From assembly GCF_030717945.1 (NCBI RefSeq), contig NZ_JAVAIM010000001.1, forward strand, positions 2,169,131 through 2,233,130: a stretch of DNA of 64,000 bases, in the 5' to 3' direction. Numbering within the stretch: the first letter of the stretch is position 1; the number at the start of each line of letters is the position of its first letter. The stretch is from Qipengyuania profundimaris (GTDB lineage: Bacteria; Pseudomonadota; Alphaproteobacteria; Sphingomonadales; Sphingomonadaceae). The translations under genes were made by a program, and so were the position numbers. Below, in pieces: positions 46,060 to 56,317 of the stretch. Below the pieces are notes generated by a model. It did not search any database, had not been told where the DNA came from, and saw nothing but the letters and a program-made list of their open reading frames with translations.

Positions 46060-46707
46060 TCAGGGAGTGAGGATCGCGTCGAGCGCGTGGGTGACTTCGC
46101 CGATCGAAGCCATCCCGTCGACGCGGCTGACGATGCCGCGGGCTTCGTAGCCCGGCAGGATCGGCGCGGTTTCCTTACGATAAATGCCCATGCGGTTACG
46201 CACGGTTTCTTCGTTATCGTCCGGACGCCGCTTGAAGTCGGTCGAACCGCACTTGTCGCATTTGCCTGGCGTCTCAGGCTGCTTGAAGCTGTCGTGATAG
46301 CCCTCGCCGCATTCGGCGCAGGTGAAGCGGCCGGTGATGCGCTTGACCAGTTCGTCTTCGTTCACTTCCAGTTCGATCACATGGTCGAGCTTGCGGCCGT
46401 GCTTGGCAAGGATATCGTCGAGCATCGTGGCCTGTGCCTCGGTGCGCGGATAGCCGTCGAAGATGGCACCGGTTTCCGGGCCCATCGCGGTAAGTTCGGC
46501 GTCGATCAGCTCACTGACGATCTCGTCGGAGACCAGATCGCCGCGGTCCATGATCTCCTTGGCCTTGATGCCGACCGGCGTGCCCGCCTTCACCGCACCG
46601 CGCAGCATGTCGCCGGTCGAAAGCTGGCGCATGCCATGATGCTCTTCGAGCCGGTGGGCCTGGGTGCCCTTGCCTGCGCCCGGAGGGCCGAGGAGAATGA
46701 TGTCCAT
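46060..46707 (-). CDS. adk: Adenylate kinase
   Basis: This 215-residue enzyme interconverts ATP plus AMP and two ADP. The P-loop GPPGAGKGT lies at residues 7-15. It is the long form with a LID domain holding four cysteines (C130, C133, C150, C153) arranged as a zinc-binding knuckle, unlike the Cys-free LID of E. coli. It follows secY by 33 bases, the standard spc operon order. Confidence 0.97.
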   Translation of the reverse strand: MDIILLGPPGAGKGTQAHRLEEHHGMRQLSTGDMLRGAVKAGTPVGIKAKEIMDRGDLVSDEIVSELIDAELTAMGPETGAIFDGYPRTEAQATMLDDILAKHGRKLDHVIELEVNEDELVKRITGRFTCAECGEGYHDSFKQPETPGKCDKCGSTDFKRRPDDNEETVRNRMGIYRKETAPILPGYEARGIVSRVDGMASIGEVTHALDAILTP

Positions 46708-46740
46708 AGTCAGAAAGTTCCCTGTCGCCCGCGCTATGCT

Positions 46741-48105
46741 TTACCGCATGCGGCCCTTCAACTTGGCCTTCTTGATGAGGTCGCCATACTGGTGCGCCAG
46801 CAGGTGCGACTGGATCTGGCTGATCGTGTCCACAGTCACGTTTACGACGATGAGCAGGCTGGTGCCGCCAAGGAACAGCGGGACGCCGGTCTGCGCGATC
46901 ATGTACTCCGGCACGACGCACACGACGGTCAGGTAGATCGCGCCGATTACGGTGATGCGCGTGAGGACGTAATCGAGATATTCCTCGGTCCGCTTGCCCG
47001 GACGGATGCCTGGAATGAAGCCGCCGTTCTTCTTCAGGTTCTCCGACGTCTCTTCCGGATTGAAGACGATCGCAGTGTAGAAGAAGCAGAAGAAGATGAT
47101 GCCGAGGCCATAAAGCGTCATGTAGAGCGGCTGGCCGTGCTGGAGGTATTGCAGGACGCTCTGAAGCGCGCCGCCGGTGGCGGAATCCGTGTCGACCGAA
47201 TTGCCGGCGAATTGCGTGATCGTGAGAGGCAGCAGCAATAGCGAGCTGGCAAAGATCGGCGGGATCACGCCAGCGGTGTTGAGCTTGAGCGGCAGGTGCG
47301 AACGATCGGCCTGCATCATGCCGCGCTGCGTCGCGCGCTTGGGATACTGGATCAGCAGGCGCCGCTGGGCGCGCTCGAAGAAACAGATGCCGAGGATGAG
47401 CACGATCACCATCAAGATGAAACCGACCACGATCCCAGTCGAAATCGAGCCTTCCGAGTATCCCGAACCCATGTTCGAGACGAAGGTCGGGAACTGGGCG
47501 ACGATGCCTGCCATGATGATCAGCGACACGCCGTTGCCGATGCCGCGACTGGTGATTTGCTCGCCCAGCCACAGCAGGAACATCGTCCCCCCGACGAGGC
47601 TGATGACGGCGCCAATGCGGAACATGTAGCCCGGATCGACGACCGCAGCGATGCCGTTGGAAGCGCCGAAACTTTCGAGACCCGCAGCCAGGAACCAGCC
47701 CTGGATCGTGCACAGGAACACAGTGCCGTAACGGGTGTACTGGTTGAGCTTCTGCCGACCGACCGTGCCCTCTTTCTTCAGCGCGGCAAGTGCCGGGTGG
47801 AGCGCTGCGGCCAATTGCACCACGATCGAGGCCGTGATGTACGGCATCACGCCGAGCGCGATGAGGCTCATGCGCTCGAGGCTGCCCCCGGTGAACATGT
47901 TGAACATGTCGAGGATGCCGCCCTGGGCGACATCGGCCAGCTGGTTCAGCGCGCGGGCGTTGATGCCCGGGAGCGGAACGAAGCTGAGGAAACGGAAGAC
48001 GATCAGCGCACCGATGGTGAACCAGATGCGGTTCTTCAGCTCGGTGGCTTTCGAGAAATTGGCGAGGCTGAGATTGCTCGCGAGATTGTCGGCGCGTGAT
48101 GCCAT
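46741..48105 (-). CDS. secY: Preprotein translocase subunit SecY
   Basis: This 454-residue integral membrane channel subunit has ten expected helices. Typical motifs include FVPLPGIN, LGVMPYITASIVVQL, the cytoplasmic loop before PPIFASSLLLLP, and the C-terminal GGFIPGIRPGKRTEEYLDYVL. It forms the pore of the Sec machinery with SecE and SecG. It lies between rplO and adk as in most bacteria. Confidence 0.98.
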   Translation of the reverse strand: MASRADNLASNLSLANFSKATELKNRIWFTIGALIVFRFLSFVPLPGINARALNQLADVAQGGILDMFNMFTGGSLERMSLIALGVMPYITASIVVQLAAALHPALAALKKEGTVGRQKLNQYTRYGTVFLCTIQGWFLAAGLESFGASNGIAAVVDPGYMFRIGAVISLVGGTMFLLWLGEQITSRGIGNGVSLIIMAGIVAQFPTFVSNMGSGYSEGSISTGIVVGFILMVIVLILGICFFERAQRRLLIQYPKRATQRGMMQADRSHLPLKLNTAGVIPPIFASSLLLLPLTITQFAGNSVDTDSATGGALQSVLQYLQHGQPLYMTLYGLGIIFFCFFYTAIVFNPEETSENLKKNGGFIPGIRPGKRTEEYLDYVLTRITVIGAIYLTVVCVVPEYMIAQTGVPLFLGGTSLLIVVNVTVDTISQIQSHLLAHQYGDLIKKAKLKGRMR

Positions 48106-48207
48106 TGGTCGATTTCGATCCTAGCTTGTCGCCGGCCCGTCCCGGCGCTGACCGGACAGATAGGGAGCGGGGGCGGGATTGTCGAACCCCGCCCCCGATT
48201 TATCCGA

Positions 48208-48738
48208 TCACTTGGCCTTCTTGGCCTTGTTGGCTTCGGTGCGCGCAGCCTTCTTTTCGGCTTCAGGCTGGGCCTTGGCGATCACTTCGACCGATCCGCC
48301 GGCCTTCTCGACCGCTTCGATCGCGCCCTTGGAGGCACCGGCGACCACGAACTTGGCCTTGGCCTTCAGTTCGCCCTTACCAAGCAGGCGGACACCGTCC
48401 TTGCCGCCGCGTGCGAGGCCGGCGGCCTTGAGCGCTGCGTGGTCGATGTCCTTCTTGGCGTCGAGCTTCTTCGCATCGATGAACTTCTGGACCATGCCCA
48501 GGTTCACTTCGGCGTAGTCCTTGCCGAACGGATTGTTGAAGCCGCGCTTCGGCAGGCGCATGTGCAGCGGCATCTGGCCGCCTTCGAAGCCCTTGATGGC
48601 GACACCCGAACGGCTCTTCTGGCCCTTCTGGCCACGACCGCCGGTCTTACCCTTGCCCGAGCCGATGCCGCGACCGACACGGATGCGGTCCTTGCGTGCG
48701 CCGGGATTGTCGCGGATTTCGTTCAGCTTGATAGTCAT
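48208..48738 (-). CDS. rplO: 50S ribosomal protein L15 (uL15)
   Basis: This 176-residue protein starts [21 protein letters not shown] and has the glycine-rich [19 protein letters not shown] rRNA-binding region. The C-terminus carries an additional Lys/Ala-rich tail of about 20 residues. I chose the ATG at 48738; the longer frame upstream overlaps the rpmD spacer and lacks support. It lies between rpmD and secY in the spc operon. Confidence 0.97.
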   Translation of the reverse strand: MTIKLNEIRDNPGARKDRIRVGRGIGSGKGKTGGRGQKGQKSRSGVAIKGFEGGQMPLHMRLPKRGFNNPFGKDYAEVNLGMVQKFIDAKKLDAKKDIDHAALKAAGLARGGKDGVRLLGKGELKAKAKFVVAGASKGAIEAVEKAGGSVEVIAKAQPEAEKKAARTEANKAKKAK

Positions 48739-48849
48739 GTGTGCACTCGCTTTCGCTTTCCAGGCCCCATACCGGGGTTCGCGCTGATAAAATGGAAGCG
48801 GCCCGCTATCGCAGCAGGCCGCCCCCGTCAAATTGTATCGCCGGGAGGA

Positions 48850-49035
48850 TTACTCGACGATTTCGACCAGATGCGGGATCTTGGCGATCGCGCCACGCAC
48901 CTCTGGGGTGTCCTGGCGGGTGACCGTCTTGTGCATCTTGTTCAGCCCGAGACCGATCAGGATCTTGCGCTGTACTTCCGGCCGACGCAGGGGCGAACCG
49001 ACCTGCTTCAGCGTGATGGTGTTGTTCTTCGCCAT
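48850..49035 (-). CDS. rpmD: 50S ribosomal protein L30 (uL30)
   Basis: This 61-residue protein begins [20 protein letters not shown] and ends [13 protein letters not shown], the full length of bacterial L30. The conserved [21 protein letters not shown] segment contacts 23S rRNA. It sits five bases after rpsE and 110 before rplO. Confidence 0.97.
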   Translation of the reverse strand: MAKNNTITLKQVGSPLRRPEVQRKILIGLGLNKMHKTVTRQDTPEVRGAIAKIPHLVEIVE

Positions 49036-49040
49036 CGATC

Positions 49041-49901
49041 TTACTCCGCAATAGCGGCGGCGTCGGCTTCAGCCTCGGCCTCCGATGCACCACCCCGGCC
49101 GAGAAGGTCGGCGACCTTCTTGCCGCGACGCTGCGCAACCGACTTCGGCGAAGTCTGGTCCTGCAGCGCGTCGAAAGTGGCGCGGATCATGTTGTAGGGG
49201 TTCGACGTGCCGACCGACTTGGTCACCACGTCGGCCACGCCGAGGCTTTCGAACACGGCACGCATCGGACCACCGGCGATGATGCCGGTCCCCGGAGGCG
49301 CGGTGCGGACGGTCACCTTGCCGGCACCGAAACGGCCTTTGCCGTCGTGGTGCAGCGTGCGACCTTCCTTGAGTGCGACGCGGATCATGTGCTTGCGCGC
49401 AGCGGCAGTCGCCTTGCTGATCGCCTCGGGCACTTCGCGGGCCTTGCCCTTGCCGAAGCCGACGCGGCCCTGGCCGTCGCCAACCACGACGAGCGCAGCA
49501 AAGCCGAAGCGCTTACCGCCCTTGACCGTCTTCGAGACGCGGTTGATGTGAACCAGCTTCTCGATGATGCCGTCGTCTTCTTCCTCGCGGCGTCCGCCAC
49601 GACGATTGTCGCGGCCACCGCGGCCACGGCCACGATCGTTGCCGCCGCGATTGTCGCGACCGCCACGGCCCTGACGTTCGCGCGGCTGACCTTCGGCGCC
49701 CTGTGCGGGGCTCTGGTTGGCGGCAGCTTCCGACGGCGTATCGGCAACAGCCGGTTCCTCGTTGGTCACGGCGTTCTGCGTTTCCGCTTCGACGACGCCG
49801 GCATCGGCCTTGGCCTTCGCGACTTCGGGCGTTTCGGGAACGCCGGGAGCCTGTTCGGGCGTCGCTTCGGTTTCGGGGGTCTTGTTTTCGTCAGCCATCA
49901 T
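49041..49901 (-). CDS. rpsE: 30S ribosomal protein S5 (uS5) with long N-terminal extension
   Basis: This protein has 286 residues, about 120 longer than E. coli S5. The core begins near residue 111 ([18 protein letters not shown]) and includes [14 protein letters not shown] and [16 protein letters not shown]. Residues 1-72 are an acidic Ala/Pro/Glu-rich segment, and 73-104 an Arg/Gly-rich stretch with repeated RGGRDN and GRGRGG units resembling RGG boxes that bind RNA. An EEEDD spacer joins the core. Start codons at 49901 and 49898 are tandem, and TGATG overlaps the rplR stop; GGAG spacing slightly favours the second. The extension is probably disordered. Confidence 0.97.
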   Translation of the reverse strand: MMADENKTPETEATPEQAPGVPETPEVAKAKADAGVVEAETQNAVTNEEPAVADTPSEAAANQSPAQGAEGQPRERQGRGGRDNRGGNDRGRGRGGRDNRRGGRREEEDDGIIEKLVHINRVSKTVKGGKRFGFAALVVVGDGQGRVGFGKGKAREVPEAISKATAAARKHMIRVALKEGRTLHHDGKGRFGAGKVTVRTAPPGTGIIAGGPMRAVFESLGVADVVTKSVGTSNPYNMIRATFDALQDQTSPKSVAQRRGKKVADLLGRGGASEAEAEADAAAIAE

Positions 49902-50245
49902 CAGAACTCCAGCCCGCCTTCGCGGGCGGCGTCGGCCAGCGCCTTGACGCGACCGTGGAAAAGGAACCCGCCGCGATCGAACACGACGTTGGTGACACCG
50001 GCCTTCTTGGCAGCGGCGGCGATGTCGCTACCGACCTGCTTGGCGGCATCGACATTCGCGCCCGAGCCCTTCACGCCGAGCGTCGAGGCCGCAGCGAGCG
50101 TCTTGCCCGCCGCATCGTCGATGACCTGCGCGTAGATGTGCTTGCCGGTGCGGTGGACCGAAAGGCGCGGCTTGCCACCCGACACGCTGCGGAGCGCAGT
50201 GCGCACGCGGCGGCGGCGGCGTTCAAAGAGAGAGAGCTTTGCCAT
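49901..50245 (-). CDS. rplR: 50S ribosomal protein L18 (uL18)
   Basis: This 114-residue protein starts [19 protein letters not shown] and ends with the conserved [25 protein letters not shown] pattern; it binds 5S rRNA. I chose the ATG at 50245 as the standard N-terminus, since the longer frame would run into rplF. It follows rplF by one base and its stop overlaps the rpsE start. Confidence 0.97.
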   Translation of the reverse strand: MAKLSLFERRRRRVRTALRSVSGGKPRLSVHRTGKHIYAQVIDDAAGKTLAAASTLGVKGSGANVDAAKQVGSDIAAAAKKAGVTNVVFDRGGFLFHGRVKALADAAREGGLEF

Positions 50246-50246
50246 C

Positions 50247-50780
50247 TTACTTCTTCTTCCCTTCCTTGCGGAAGATGTACTCGCCGCGGTACTTGATGCC
50301 CTTGCCCTTGTAAGGCTCGGGCTTGCGCCAGCGGCGGATTTCGGCGGCAAACTGGCCCACGGCCTGCTTGTCGATGCCGGAAATCTCCACGGTGGTCTGG
50401 TCCGGGGTCTTCACTTCCAGACCCTCGGGAACGTCGAGATCGACGTCGTGCGAATAGCCGAGCTGAAGCTTGAGCTTCTTGCCCTGTGCCTGCGCACGAT
50501 AGCCGACGCCGGTGATCTCGAGGACCTTGGAAAAGCCCTCGGTGACACCTTCCACCAGATTGGAAACCAGCGTGCGCTGCATGCCCCAATGATTACGAGC
50601 ATCGCGAGTGTCGTTGGCCGGCTTGACCGAGATCTCGCCGTCTTCCAGCTTGTACTCGATCAGGTCGGACATGCCCATGGAAAGGGTGCCCTTGGGTCCC
50701 TTCACGCTCAGCGTGTCGCCTTCGATATTGGCAGTGACCCCGCTCGGGATCGCTACCGGCCTCTTGCCGATGCGGCTCAT
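50247..50780 (-). CDS. rplF: 50S ribosomal protein L6 (uL6)
   Basis: This 177-residue protein starts [15 protein letters not shown] and shows the two repeated alpha/beta domains, with [20 protein letters not shown] and the basic C-terminal [13 protein letters not shown] conserved. It binds 23S rRNA near the factor-binding site. Its ATG overlaps the rpsH stop codon region. Confidence 0.98.
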   Translation of the reverse strand: MSRIGKRPVAIPSGVTANIEGDTLSVKGPKGTLSMGMSDLIEYKLEDGEISVKPANDTRDARNHWGMQRTLVSNLVEGVTEGFSKVLEITGVGYRAQAQGKKLKLQLGYSHDVDLDVPEGLEVKTPDQTTVEISGIDKQAVGQFAAEIRRWRKPEPYKGKGIKYRGEYIFRKEGKKK

Positions 50781-51175
50781 CAGAACACCTCCGCCAGCAC
50801 TTCGCCGCCGACGTTGTCAGCACGGGCTTCCGCATCGGAAAGCACGCCCTTCGGCGTCGAGACGATGGTGATGCCGAGGCCGTTGCGCACCACCGGGAGT
50901 TCCTTGGAACCCGAGTAGACGCGGCGGCCAGGCTTGGAGACGCGAGCGACATGCTTGATCGCAGGTTCGCCCTCGAAATATTTCAGTTCGATCCGCAGTT
51001 GCGGGTGCTTGCCCGAAGCGTCGTCGCTGTAGCCACGGATGTAGCCTTCGCGCTGGAGCACTTCGAGAACGTTTGCACGCAGCTTGCTGGCGGGCGAAAG
51101 GACGCTGTCCTTCTTCGCGCGCTGGCCGTTGCGGATGCGGGTGAGCATGTCACCCAGGGGATCGGTCATAGCCAT
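50780..51175 (-). CDS. rpsH: 30S ribosomal protein S8 (uS8)
   Basis: This 131-residue protein begins [18 protein letters not shown] and ends with the S8 signature [19 protein letters not shown] plus [11 protein letters not shown]. It is a primary 16S rRNA binder and in E. coli also the spc operon repressor. It lies between rpsN and rplF. Confidence 0.98.
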   Translation of the reverse strand: MAMTDPLGDMLTRIRNGQRAKKDSVLSPASKLRANVLEVLQREGYIRGYSDDASGKHPQLRIELKYFEGEPAIKHVARVSKPGRRVYSGSKELPVVRNGLGITIVSTPKGVLSDAEARADNVGGEVLAEVF

Positions 51176-51186
51176 CTGTCTTTACC

Positions 51187-51492
51187 TCACCAGCTCGACT
51201 TGGTCAGGCCCGGAATCAGGCCCTTGTTGCCGAGGTCACGCAGTTCGATGCGGTTGAGGCCGAACTTGCGGTAGTAGCCGCGCGGGCGGCCGGTGGTGGA
51301 GCAGCGGTTGCGCACCCGGGTCGGGTTCGCATTGCGCGGGATCTCCGCCATCTTGAGCCGGGCCATCAGGCGCTCGGTCTCGTCGAGGCTTTCATCGTCC
51401 GCGATAGCCTTCAGCTTCGCGTACTTGTCCGCATACTGCTTGACGAGCTTCTTGCGACGCTCGTTCTTGTTGATCGAACTCAGTTTCGCCAT
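51187..51492 (-). CDS. rpsN: 30S ribosomal protein S14 (uS14), zinc-independent form
   Basis: This 101-residue long-form S14 lacks the CxxC zinc motif of the short form. [32 protein letters not shown] is the typical C-terminal rRNA-binding region (split here across helices). It lies between rplE and rpsH in standard order. Confidence 0.97.
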   Translation of the reverse strand: MAKLSSINKNERRKKLVKQYADKYAKLKAIADDESLDETERLMARLKMAEIPRNANPTRVRNRCSTTGRPRGYYRKFGLNRIELRDLGNKGLIPGLTKSSW

Positions 51493-51518
51493 TGGACTTA
51501 AGTTCCTCTTCTAGCGGC

Positions 51519-52097
51519 TCACGCCGCCTCCTTCTCTTCCGACTTTTCAGCCGGGAACGGGAAACCGAACAGCTTCAGAAGCTCGCGAGCTTCGTCGTCG
51601 GTCTTCGCCGTCGTGGTGACAATGATGTCCATACCCCGGACCTTCTCGATCTTGTCGTAGGAGATTTCGGGGAAGACGATCTGTTCCTTCAGGCCCATGG
51701 CGTAGTTGCCACGGCCGTCGAACGACTTCGGGTTGAGGCCACGGAAGTCGCGAATGCGCGGCATTGCGACAGTGACCAGGCGGTCGAGAAATTCGTACAT
51801 GCGATCGCGGCGTAGGGTAACCTTCGCACCGATCGGCATGCCTTCTCGCAGTTTGAACTGCGCGATCGACTTCTTCGCCTTGGTGATGACCGGCTTCTGG
51901 CCGGCAATCAGCGCCATTTCTTCGGCAGCGGTCTGGACCTTCTTCTTGTCCTGGCTCGCTTCGCCCACACCCATGTTGAGCGTGATCTTTTCGAGCTTCG
52001 GAACTTCAAGGCGATTCTTATAACCGAACTTCTCGGTCATCGCCTTGACGATCTGGTCTTCGAACTTCTGCTTCATGCGGGGGGTATAATCAGCCAT
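51519..52097 (-). CDS. rplE: 50S ribosomal protein L5 (uL5)
   Basis: This 192-residue protein has [37 protein letters not shown] and the C-terminal [22 protein letters not shown]. It binds 5S rRNA and contacts P-site tRNA. The ATG at 52097 is supported by GGGGAG eight bases upstream and overlaps the end of rplX by eight bases. Confidence 0.97.
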   Translation of the reverse strand: MADYTPRMKQKFEDQIVKAMTEKFGYKNRLEVPKLEKITLNMGVGEASQDKKKVQTAAEEMALIAGQKPVITKAKKSIAQFKLREGMPIGAKVTLRRDRMYEFLDRLVTVAMPRIRDFRGLNPKSFDGRGNYAMGLKEQIVFPEISYDKIEKVRGMDIIVTTTAKTDDEARELLKLFGFPFPAEKSEEKEAA

Positions 52098-52410
52098 CGA
52101 TGGTCTCCCCACTCTTCACGGCAACACGCACCTTCTTGCCGTCCTTCTCTTCGAAACGGACGCGGGTGGGCTTGCCATCCTTCGGATCTGCAACAGCAAC
52201 CTTGCTGATCGGCATCGGCGCTTCGAAGCGATCGATACCGCCCTGCGGGTTCTGCTGCGTCGGCTTGCGGTGACGCGCTGCCACGTTGACACCCTCGACG
52301 ACGATCTTGCCTTCCTTCGGCATGACCTTCGCGACGGTGCCGGTCTTGCCCTTGTCCTTGCCGGACAGGACGACGACGCTGTCACCCTTCTTGATCTTTG
52401 CGGAAGCCAT
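52090..52410 (-). CDS. rplX: 50S ribosomal protein L24 (uL24)
   Basis: This 106-residue protein has the N-terminal KOW motif in [19 protein letters not shown] and the central [18 protein letters not shown] segment. It is an assembly initiator of the large subunit. It overlaps rplE downstream and directly abuts rplN upstream. Confidence 0.97.
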   Translation of the reverse strand: MASAKIKKGDSVVVLSGKDKGKTGTVAKVMPKEGKIVVEGVNVAARHRKPTQQNPQGGIDRFEAPMPISKVAVADPKDGKPTRVRFEEKDGKKVRVAVKSGETIDG

Positions 52411-52778
52411 TACAGCACCTCCGGAGCTAGGCTGATGATCTTCATGAAGCCGCGGCCGCGCAGTTCACGAACCACCGGGCCGAAGATACGGGTGCCGATC
52501 GGCTCTTCGCTCTTGTTCACGAGCACTGCGGCATTGCTGTCGAAGCGGATCACGCTGCCATCGGGGCGGCGGACGTCCTTCTTCGTACGCACGATGACGG
52601 CGCGATGGACATCGCCCTTCTTCACCTTGGTGCGCGGCTGGGCTTCCTTTACGGAAACCACGATCACGTCGCCCACGGACGCAGTGCGGCGCTTCGAGCC
52701 GCCCAGTACCTTGATGCACTGGACGCGCTTGGCGCCGCTGTTGTCCGCGACGTCGAGATTGGATTGCATCTGGATCAT
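52410..52778 (-). CDS. rplN: 50S ribosomal protein L14 (uL14)
   Basis: This 122-residue protein begins [19 protein letters not shown] and contains [21 protein letters not shown] and [25 protein letters not shown]-type segments (split here by loops). It is normal in length and lies on the intersubunit face. It is the first gene of the classical spc group, following rpsQ by 57 bases. Confidence 0.98.
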   Translation of the reverse strand: MIQMQSNLDVADNSGAKRVQCIKVLGGSKRRTASVGDVIVVSVKEAQPRTKVKKGDVHRAVIVRTKKDVRRPDGSVIRFDSNAAVLVNKSEEPIGTRIFGPVVRELRGRGFMKIISLAPEVL

Positions 52779-52835
52779 CGATCCGTTTCCTTCTCACTGG
52801 CTTGCCGGGACAGCTGCCCGGCAGTTCCTAATACG

Positions 52836-53126
52836 TCAGTTGCTGGCGGCTTCGACTTCGAGGTCGGCCTCGACAGCCTGGGTGCCACCTGCCGTCACGC
52901 GGTCCTTGACCATCCAGGTCTTGGTCTTCGAGATCGGCTTGGTTTCTTCGATGCGCACGACATCACCGAGCGTGTACTCGTTGTTCTCGTCGTGGGCATG
53001 GTACTTCTTCGAGCGACGGATGATCTTCCCGTAGAGCGGGTGCTTCACCTTGCGCTCGACGAGCACGGTCACGGTCTTGTCGGTCTTGTCGGAGGTGACG
53101 GTCCCGATCAGAATACGCTTGGGCAT
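52836..53126 (-). CDS. rpsQ: 30S ribosomal protein S17 (uS17)
   Basis: This 96-residue protein starts [19 protein letters not shown], with the OB-fold signature [23 protein letters not shown] (interrupted by loops) and [16 protein letters not shown]. It carries a short C-terminal extension ([12 protein letters not shown]) beyond the E. coli protein. It ends the S10 gene group after rpmC. Confidence 0.97.
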   Translation of the reverse strand: MPKRILIGTVTSDKTDKTVTVLVERKVKHPLYGKIIRRSKKYHAHDENNEYTLGDVVRIEETKPISKTKTWMVKDRVTAGGTQAVEADLEVEAASN

Positions 53127-53136
53127 GGTCTACTCC

Positions 53137-53346
53137 TTACGCCTTCGCTTCAGCCGAGCGCGAACGCTCGTTCTGCAGCGTCTTGATCTTGGCGATCGTG
53201 CGACGGACTTCGCGGATGCGCGCCGGGGCTTCGAGCTGGTTGGTCGCAGCCTGGAAACGCAGGTTGAACTGCTCGCGCTTCAGGTTGGTCAGCTCTTCGG
53301 ACAGCTGGTCGTCCGACTTCTGGCGCAGGTCTTCGGTCTTGGCCAT
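53137..53346 (-). CDS. rpmC: 50S ribosomal protein L29 (uL29)
   Basis: This 69-residue helical-hairpin protein starts [19 protein letters not shown] and contains KREQFNLRFQAATNQLE and RRTIAKIKT. Two tandem ATG codons (53349 and 53346) overlap the rplP stop; spacing from GGGAGG favours 53346. It lies at the tunnel exit, next to uL23. Confidence 0.96.
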   Translation of the reverse strand: MAKTEDLRQKSDDQLSEELTNLKREQFNLRFQAATNQLEAPARIREVRRTIAKIKTLQNERSRSAEAKA

Positions 53347-53780
53347 CATTCGCCTCCCAGGTGAGATTCATCGCCCAAGCGGGCAACGACCTTGGTCTTG
53401 ATCGGCAGCTTCATCGCCGCACGGCTGAACGCTTCGGCGGCCAGCGGGCCGGCGACGCCGTCCAGTTCGAACAGGATGCGGCCCGGCTTCACACGGGCAG
53501 CCCAGTATTCGACCGAACCCTTGCCCTTACCCTGACGGACTTCGGCAGGCTTCTTCGATACCGGCACATCCGGGAAGACGCGGATCCAGAGACGGCCCTG
53601 ACGCTTGATGTGGCGCGTGATCGCGCGGCGAGCCGCTTCGATCTGGCGAGCGGTAATCCGCTCGGGCTCCAGCGCCTTCAGGCCATAGGACCCGAAGTTC
53701 AGTGTGGTGCCGCCCTTGGCGTTGCCATGGATCTTGCCCTTGAACGCCTTGCGGTACTTGGTTTTCTTCGGTTGCAGCAT
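53346..53780 (-). CDS. rplP: 50S ribosomal protein L16 (uL16)
   Basis: This 144-residue protein starts [16 protein letters not shown] and has the conserved RGTxx-like [33 protein letters not shown] and RMGKGKG-equivalent [13 protein letters not shown] stretches. It contributes to the A-site region of the large subunit. It lies between rpsC and rpmC. Confidence 0.98.
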   Translation of the reverse strand: MLQPKKTKYRKAFKGKIHGNAKGGTTLNFGSYGLKALEPERITARQIEAARRAITRHIKRQGRLWIRVFPDVPVSKKPAEVRQGKGKGSVEYWAARVKPGRILFELDGVAGPLAAEAFSRAAMKLPIKTKVVARLGDESHLGGE

Positions 53781-53801
53781 GGTTCTTTCCTAATCCTGCA
53801 A

Positions 53802-54497
53802 TCAGCGCGCCGGACGGACGCCAGAGGTCTGGGCTTCCATCATCAGGCGGTCCTGAGCGGTCGGGTCGTGCGCCAGAATCTCGCCCTTGAAGATCCAGCA
53901 CTTGATGCCGATGATCCCGTAGGCGGTAAGCGCTTCGGCTTCCGCATAGTCGACGTTGGCGCGCAGCGTGTGCAGCGGCACGCGACCTTCGCGATACCAT
54001 TCCACACGAGCGATTTCAGCACCACCGAGACGGCCGCCGCAGACGATCTTGATGCCTTCCGCGCCGAGGCGGAGTGCCGACTGCACGGCGCGCTTCATGG
54101 CGCGACGGAAGGCGACGCGGCGGATCAGCTGGTCGGCGATGCCCTGGGCGACGAGCTTGGCATCGATTTCCGGCTTGCGGATCTCGACGATGTTCAGCTT
54201 CACTTCGCTTTCGGTCATCTGCGACAGCTTGGTGCGCAGCTTCTCGATGTCCGCGCCCTTCTTGCCGATGATCACACCGGGACGGGCTGCGTAGATCGAG
54301 ATGCGGCACAGCTTGGCCGGACGCTCGATGACCACCTTCGAGATCGCGGCCTGGGCAGCGTTCTCGAGGATGAACTTGCGGATTTCGATGTCCTCGCTGA
54401 GCAGCTTGGCATAGTCGCGCCCTTCGGCGTACCAGCGGCTGTCCCAGGTGCGGTTGATCTGCAGGCGCAGACCGATCGGATTGCTCTTCTGGCCCAT
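53802..54497 (-). CDS. rpsC: 30S ribosomal protein S3 (uS3)
   Basis: This 231-residue protein starts [20 protein letters not shown]. The KH domain carries [15 protein letters not shown], and the C-terminal domain has [21 protein letters not shown] followed by [18 protein letters not shown]. It lies at the mRNA entry site. It is slightly shorter than some relatives, ending SGVRPAR. Confidence 0.98.
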   Translation of the reverse strand: MGQKSNPIGLRLQINRTWDSRWYAEGRDYAKLLSEDIEIRKFILENAAQAAISKVVIERPAKLCRISIYAARPGVIIGKKGADIEKLRTKLSQMTESEVKLNIVEIRKPEIDAKLVAQGIADQLIRRVAFRRAMKRAVQSALRLGAEGIKIVCGGRLGGAEIARVEWYREGRVPLHTLRANVDYAEAEALTAYGIIGIKCWIFKGEILAHDPTAQDRLMMEAQTSGVRPAR

Positions 54498-54498
54498 C

Positions 54499-54876
54499 TT
54501 ACGCCTCTTCCTGCTCGCGGACGACGATGCGCAGGCGGCTGAACGGCTTCAGGATGCGCGTCGATTTGCCACGACCGCGCGTATGGAAGCGCTTCATGGT
54601 GATCGACTTGCCCACCGAAGCCTCGGCAACGACCAGTGCGTCGACATCGAGGTTGTGGTTGTTTTCCGCATTGGCGATCGCCGAAGCGAGCACCTTCGTG
54701 GCATCCTTCGCCATGGCCTTCTTGGAGAAGGCGAGGATGTTGAGGGCCTCTTCGGCCTTCTTGCCGCGGATCAGTTCGGCAACGAGGTTGAGCTTCTGGG
54801 CCGAACCACGGATCGTGGTACCCACAGCCAGGGCCTCGTTATCGGCGACGCGGCGCGGAGCTTTCTGCTTGCTCAT
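54499..54876 (-). CDS. rplV: 50S ribosomal protein L22 (uL22)
   Basis: This 125-residue protein has [20 protein letters not shown] and the tunnel-lining hairpin region [27 protein letters not shown] (interrupted by turns). It lies one base after rpsC in the upstream direction, and its ATG abuts the rpsS stop. Confidence 0.97.
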   Translation of the reverse strand: MSKQKAPRRVADNEALAVGTTIRGSAQKLNLVAELIRGKKAEEALNILAFSKKAMAKDATKVLASAIANAENNHNLDVDALVVAEASVGKSITMKRFHTRGRGKSTRILKPFSRLRIVVREQEEA

Positions 54877-55151
54877 CAGCGCTTACCCTTCTTGTCGGCG
54901 GCGTGACCCGGGAAGGTCCGGGTGGGCGCGAATTCGCCGAGCTTGTGGCCGACCATCTCTTCCGAGACGGAGACCGGGATGAACTTGTGACCGTTGTAGA
55001 CGTTGAACGTCAGGCCGACGAAGTCGGGCAGGATGGTAGAGCGACGCGACCAGGTCTTGATCGGCTTCGCATTGCTTACATCCTGAGCTTCCTGAGCCTT
55101 CTTCAGAAGGCTGAGTTCGACGAACGGACCTTTCCAGACGGAACGTGCCAT
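54876..55151 (-). CDS. rpsS: 30S ribosomal protein S19 (uS19)
   Basis: This 91-residue protein starts [19 protein letters not shown] and contains [19 protein letters not shown] and [16 protein letters not shown]. It lies in the small-subunit head with uS13. It follows rplB by six bases. Confidence 0.98.
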   Translation of the reverse strand: MARSVWKGPFVELSLLKKAQEAQDVSNAKPIKTWSRRSTILPDFVGLTFNVYNGHKFIPVSVSEEMVGHKLGEFAPTRTFPGHAADKKGKR

Positions 55152-55157
55152 GTCCGA

Positions 55158-55994
55158 TTACCTCTTCTTCTTCGCGTGCCGCGAACGGATGATCATCTTG
55201 TCCGTCTGCTTGTTCTTGCGGGTACGGGCGCCCTTGGTCGGCTTGCCCCACGGAGTGACCGGGTGACGGCCACCGCTGGTGCGGCCTTCACCACCGCCGT
55301 GCGGGTGGTCGACCGGGTTCTTGGCGACACCGCGCGTCAGCGGCTTGATGCCCATCCAGCGACGACGACCGGCCTTGCCCAGGTTCTGGTTCTGGTTGTC
55401 CGGGTTCGACACGGCACCGACGGTACCCATGCAGTCGGCGCGCAGGTAACGCTGCTCGCCGCTATTGAGCCGCACGATGACCATGCCGCGGTCGCGACCG
55501 ACGAGCTGGACGTAGGAGCCTGCAGCGCGGGCAATCTGGCCGCCCTTGCCCGGCTTCATTTCCACGTTGTGGCAAATCGTGCCGACCGGCATCTGGCCGA
55601 GCAGCATGGCGTTGCCGGGCTTGGTGTCGGCCTTCTCGGCCGCGATCACCTTGTCGCCGACAGCCAGACGCTGCGGAGCGAGGATATAGGCCAGTTCGCC
55701 ATCGTCATACTTGACGAGCGCGATGAACGCCGTGCGGTTCGGGTCGTATTCGAGCCGCTCGACGGTGCCTTCGACACCCCACTTGCGACGCTTGAAGTCG
55801 ACGTAGCGGTACTTCTGCTTGTGACCGCCGGCCATGCCGCGCGAAGTGACGTGGCCCTTGTTGTTGCGGCCACCGGTCTTGCGCTTGCCTTCGACGAGCG
55901 ACTTGACCGGCTTGCCCTTGTAGAGGCCCGACTTGTCGACGAGGATCAGGCCGCGACGGCCCGGGCTCGTGGGTTTGTAGTTCTTGAGTGCCAT
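55158..55994 (-). CDS. rplB: 50S ribosomal protein L2 (uL2)
   Basis: This 278-residue protein is of normal length. The peptidyl-transferase-centre-related motif around [21 protein letters not shown] contains the conserved histidines, and SGRNNxGHVT-like [17 protein letters not shown] is present. It is among the most conserved large-subunit proteins. It lies between rplW and rpsS. Confidence 0.98.
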   Translation of the reverse strand: MALKNYKPTSPGRRGLILVDKSGLYKGKPVKSLVEGKRKTGGRNNKGHVTSRGMAGGHKQKYRYVDFKRRKWGVEGTVERLEYDPNRTAFIALVKYDDGELAYILAPQRLAVGDKVIAAEKADTKPGNAMLLGQMPVGTICHNVEMKPGKGGQIARAAGSYVQLVGRDRGMVIVRLNSGEQRYLRADCMGTVGAVSNPDNQNQNLGKAGRRRWMGIKPLTRGVAKNPVDHPHGGGEGRTSGGRHPVTPWGKPTKGARTRKNKQTDKMIIRSRHAKKKR

Positions 55995-56008
55995 TGTTCC
56001 CTAGCCCC

Positions 56009-56317
56009 TCAGATACCGCTGGTGACGTCGATGGAATCGCCGTCCTTCAGGGTGACCACGGCCTTCTTCAGGTCGTTGCGCTTGTAGGGCTTGCCCTTCC
56101 AGCGCTTGGTCTTGCCCTTCACGTTGATCGTGTTGACGCCGGTGACGCTGACATCGAAGATCGCCTCGACGGCTTCCTTGATCTGCGGCTTGGTGGCATC
56201 GTTCGCTACCTTGAAGACGACGGCATTGTGCTCGGAAGCCAGCGTCGACTTTTCGGTAATGTGCGGTGCAAGCACGACGTCGTAGTGACGTGCGGCTACT
56301 TCCTGCTTCTTAGCCAT
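56009..56317 (-). CDS. rplW: 50S ribosomal protein L23 (uL23)
   Basis: This 102-residue protein has the core [41 protein letters not shown] and the basic loop [19 protein letters not shown]. It sits at the exit tunnel and docks trigger factor and SRP. It overlaps rplD by eight bases. Confidence 0.97.
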   Translation of the reverse strand: MAKKQEVAARHYDVVLAPHITEKSTLASEHNAVVFKVANDATKPQIKEAVEAIFDVSVTGVNTINVKGKTKRWKGKPYKRNDLKKAVVTLKDGDSIDVTSGI

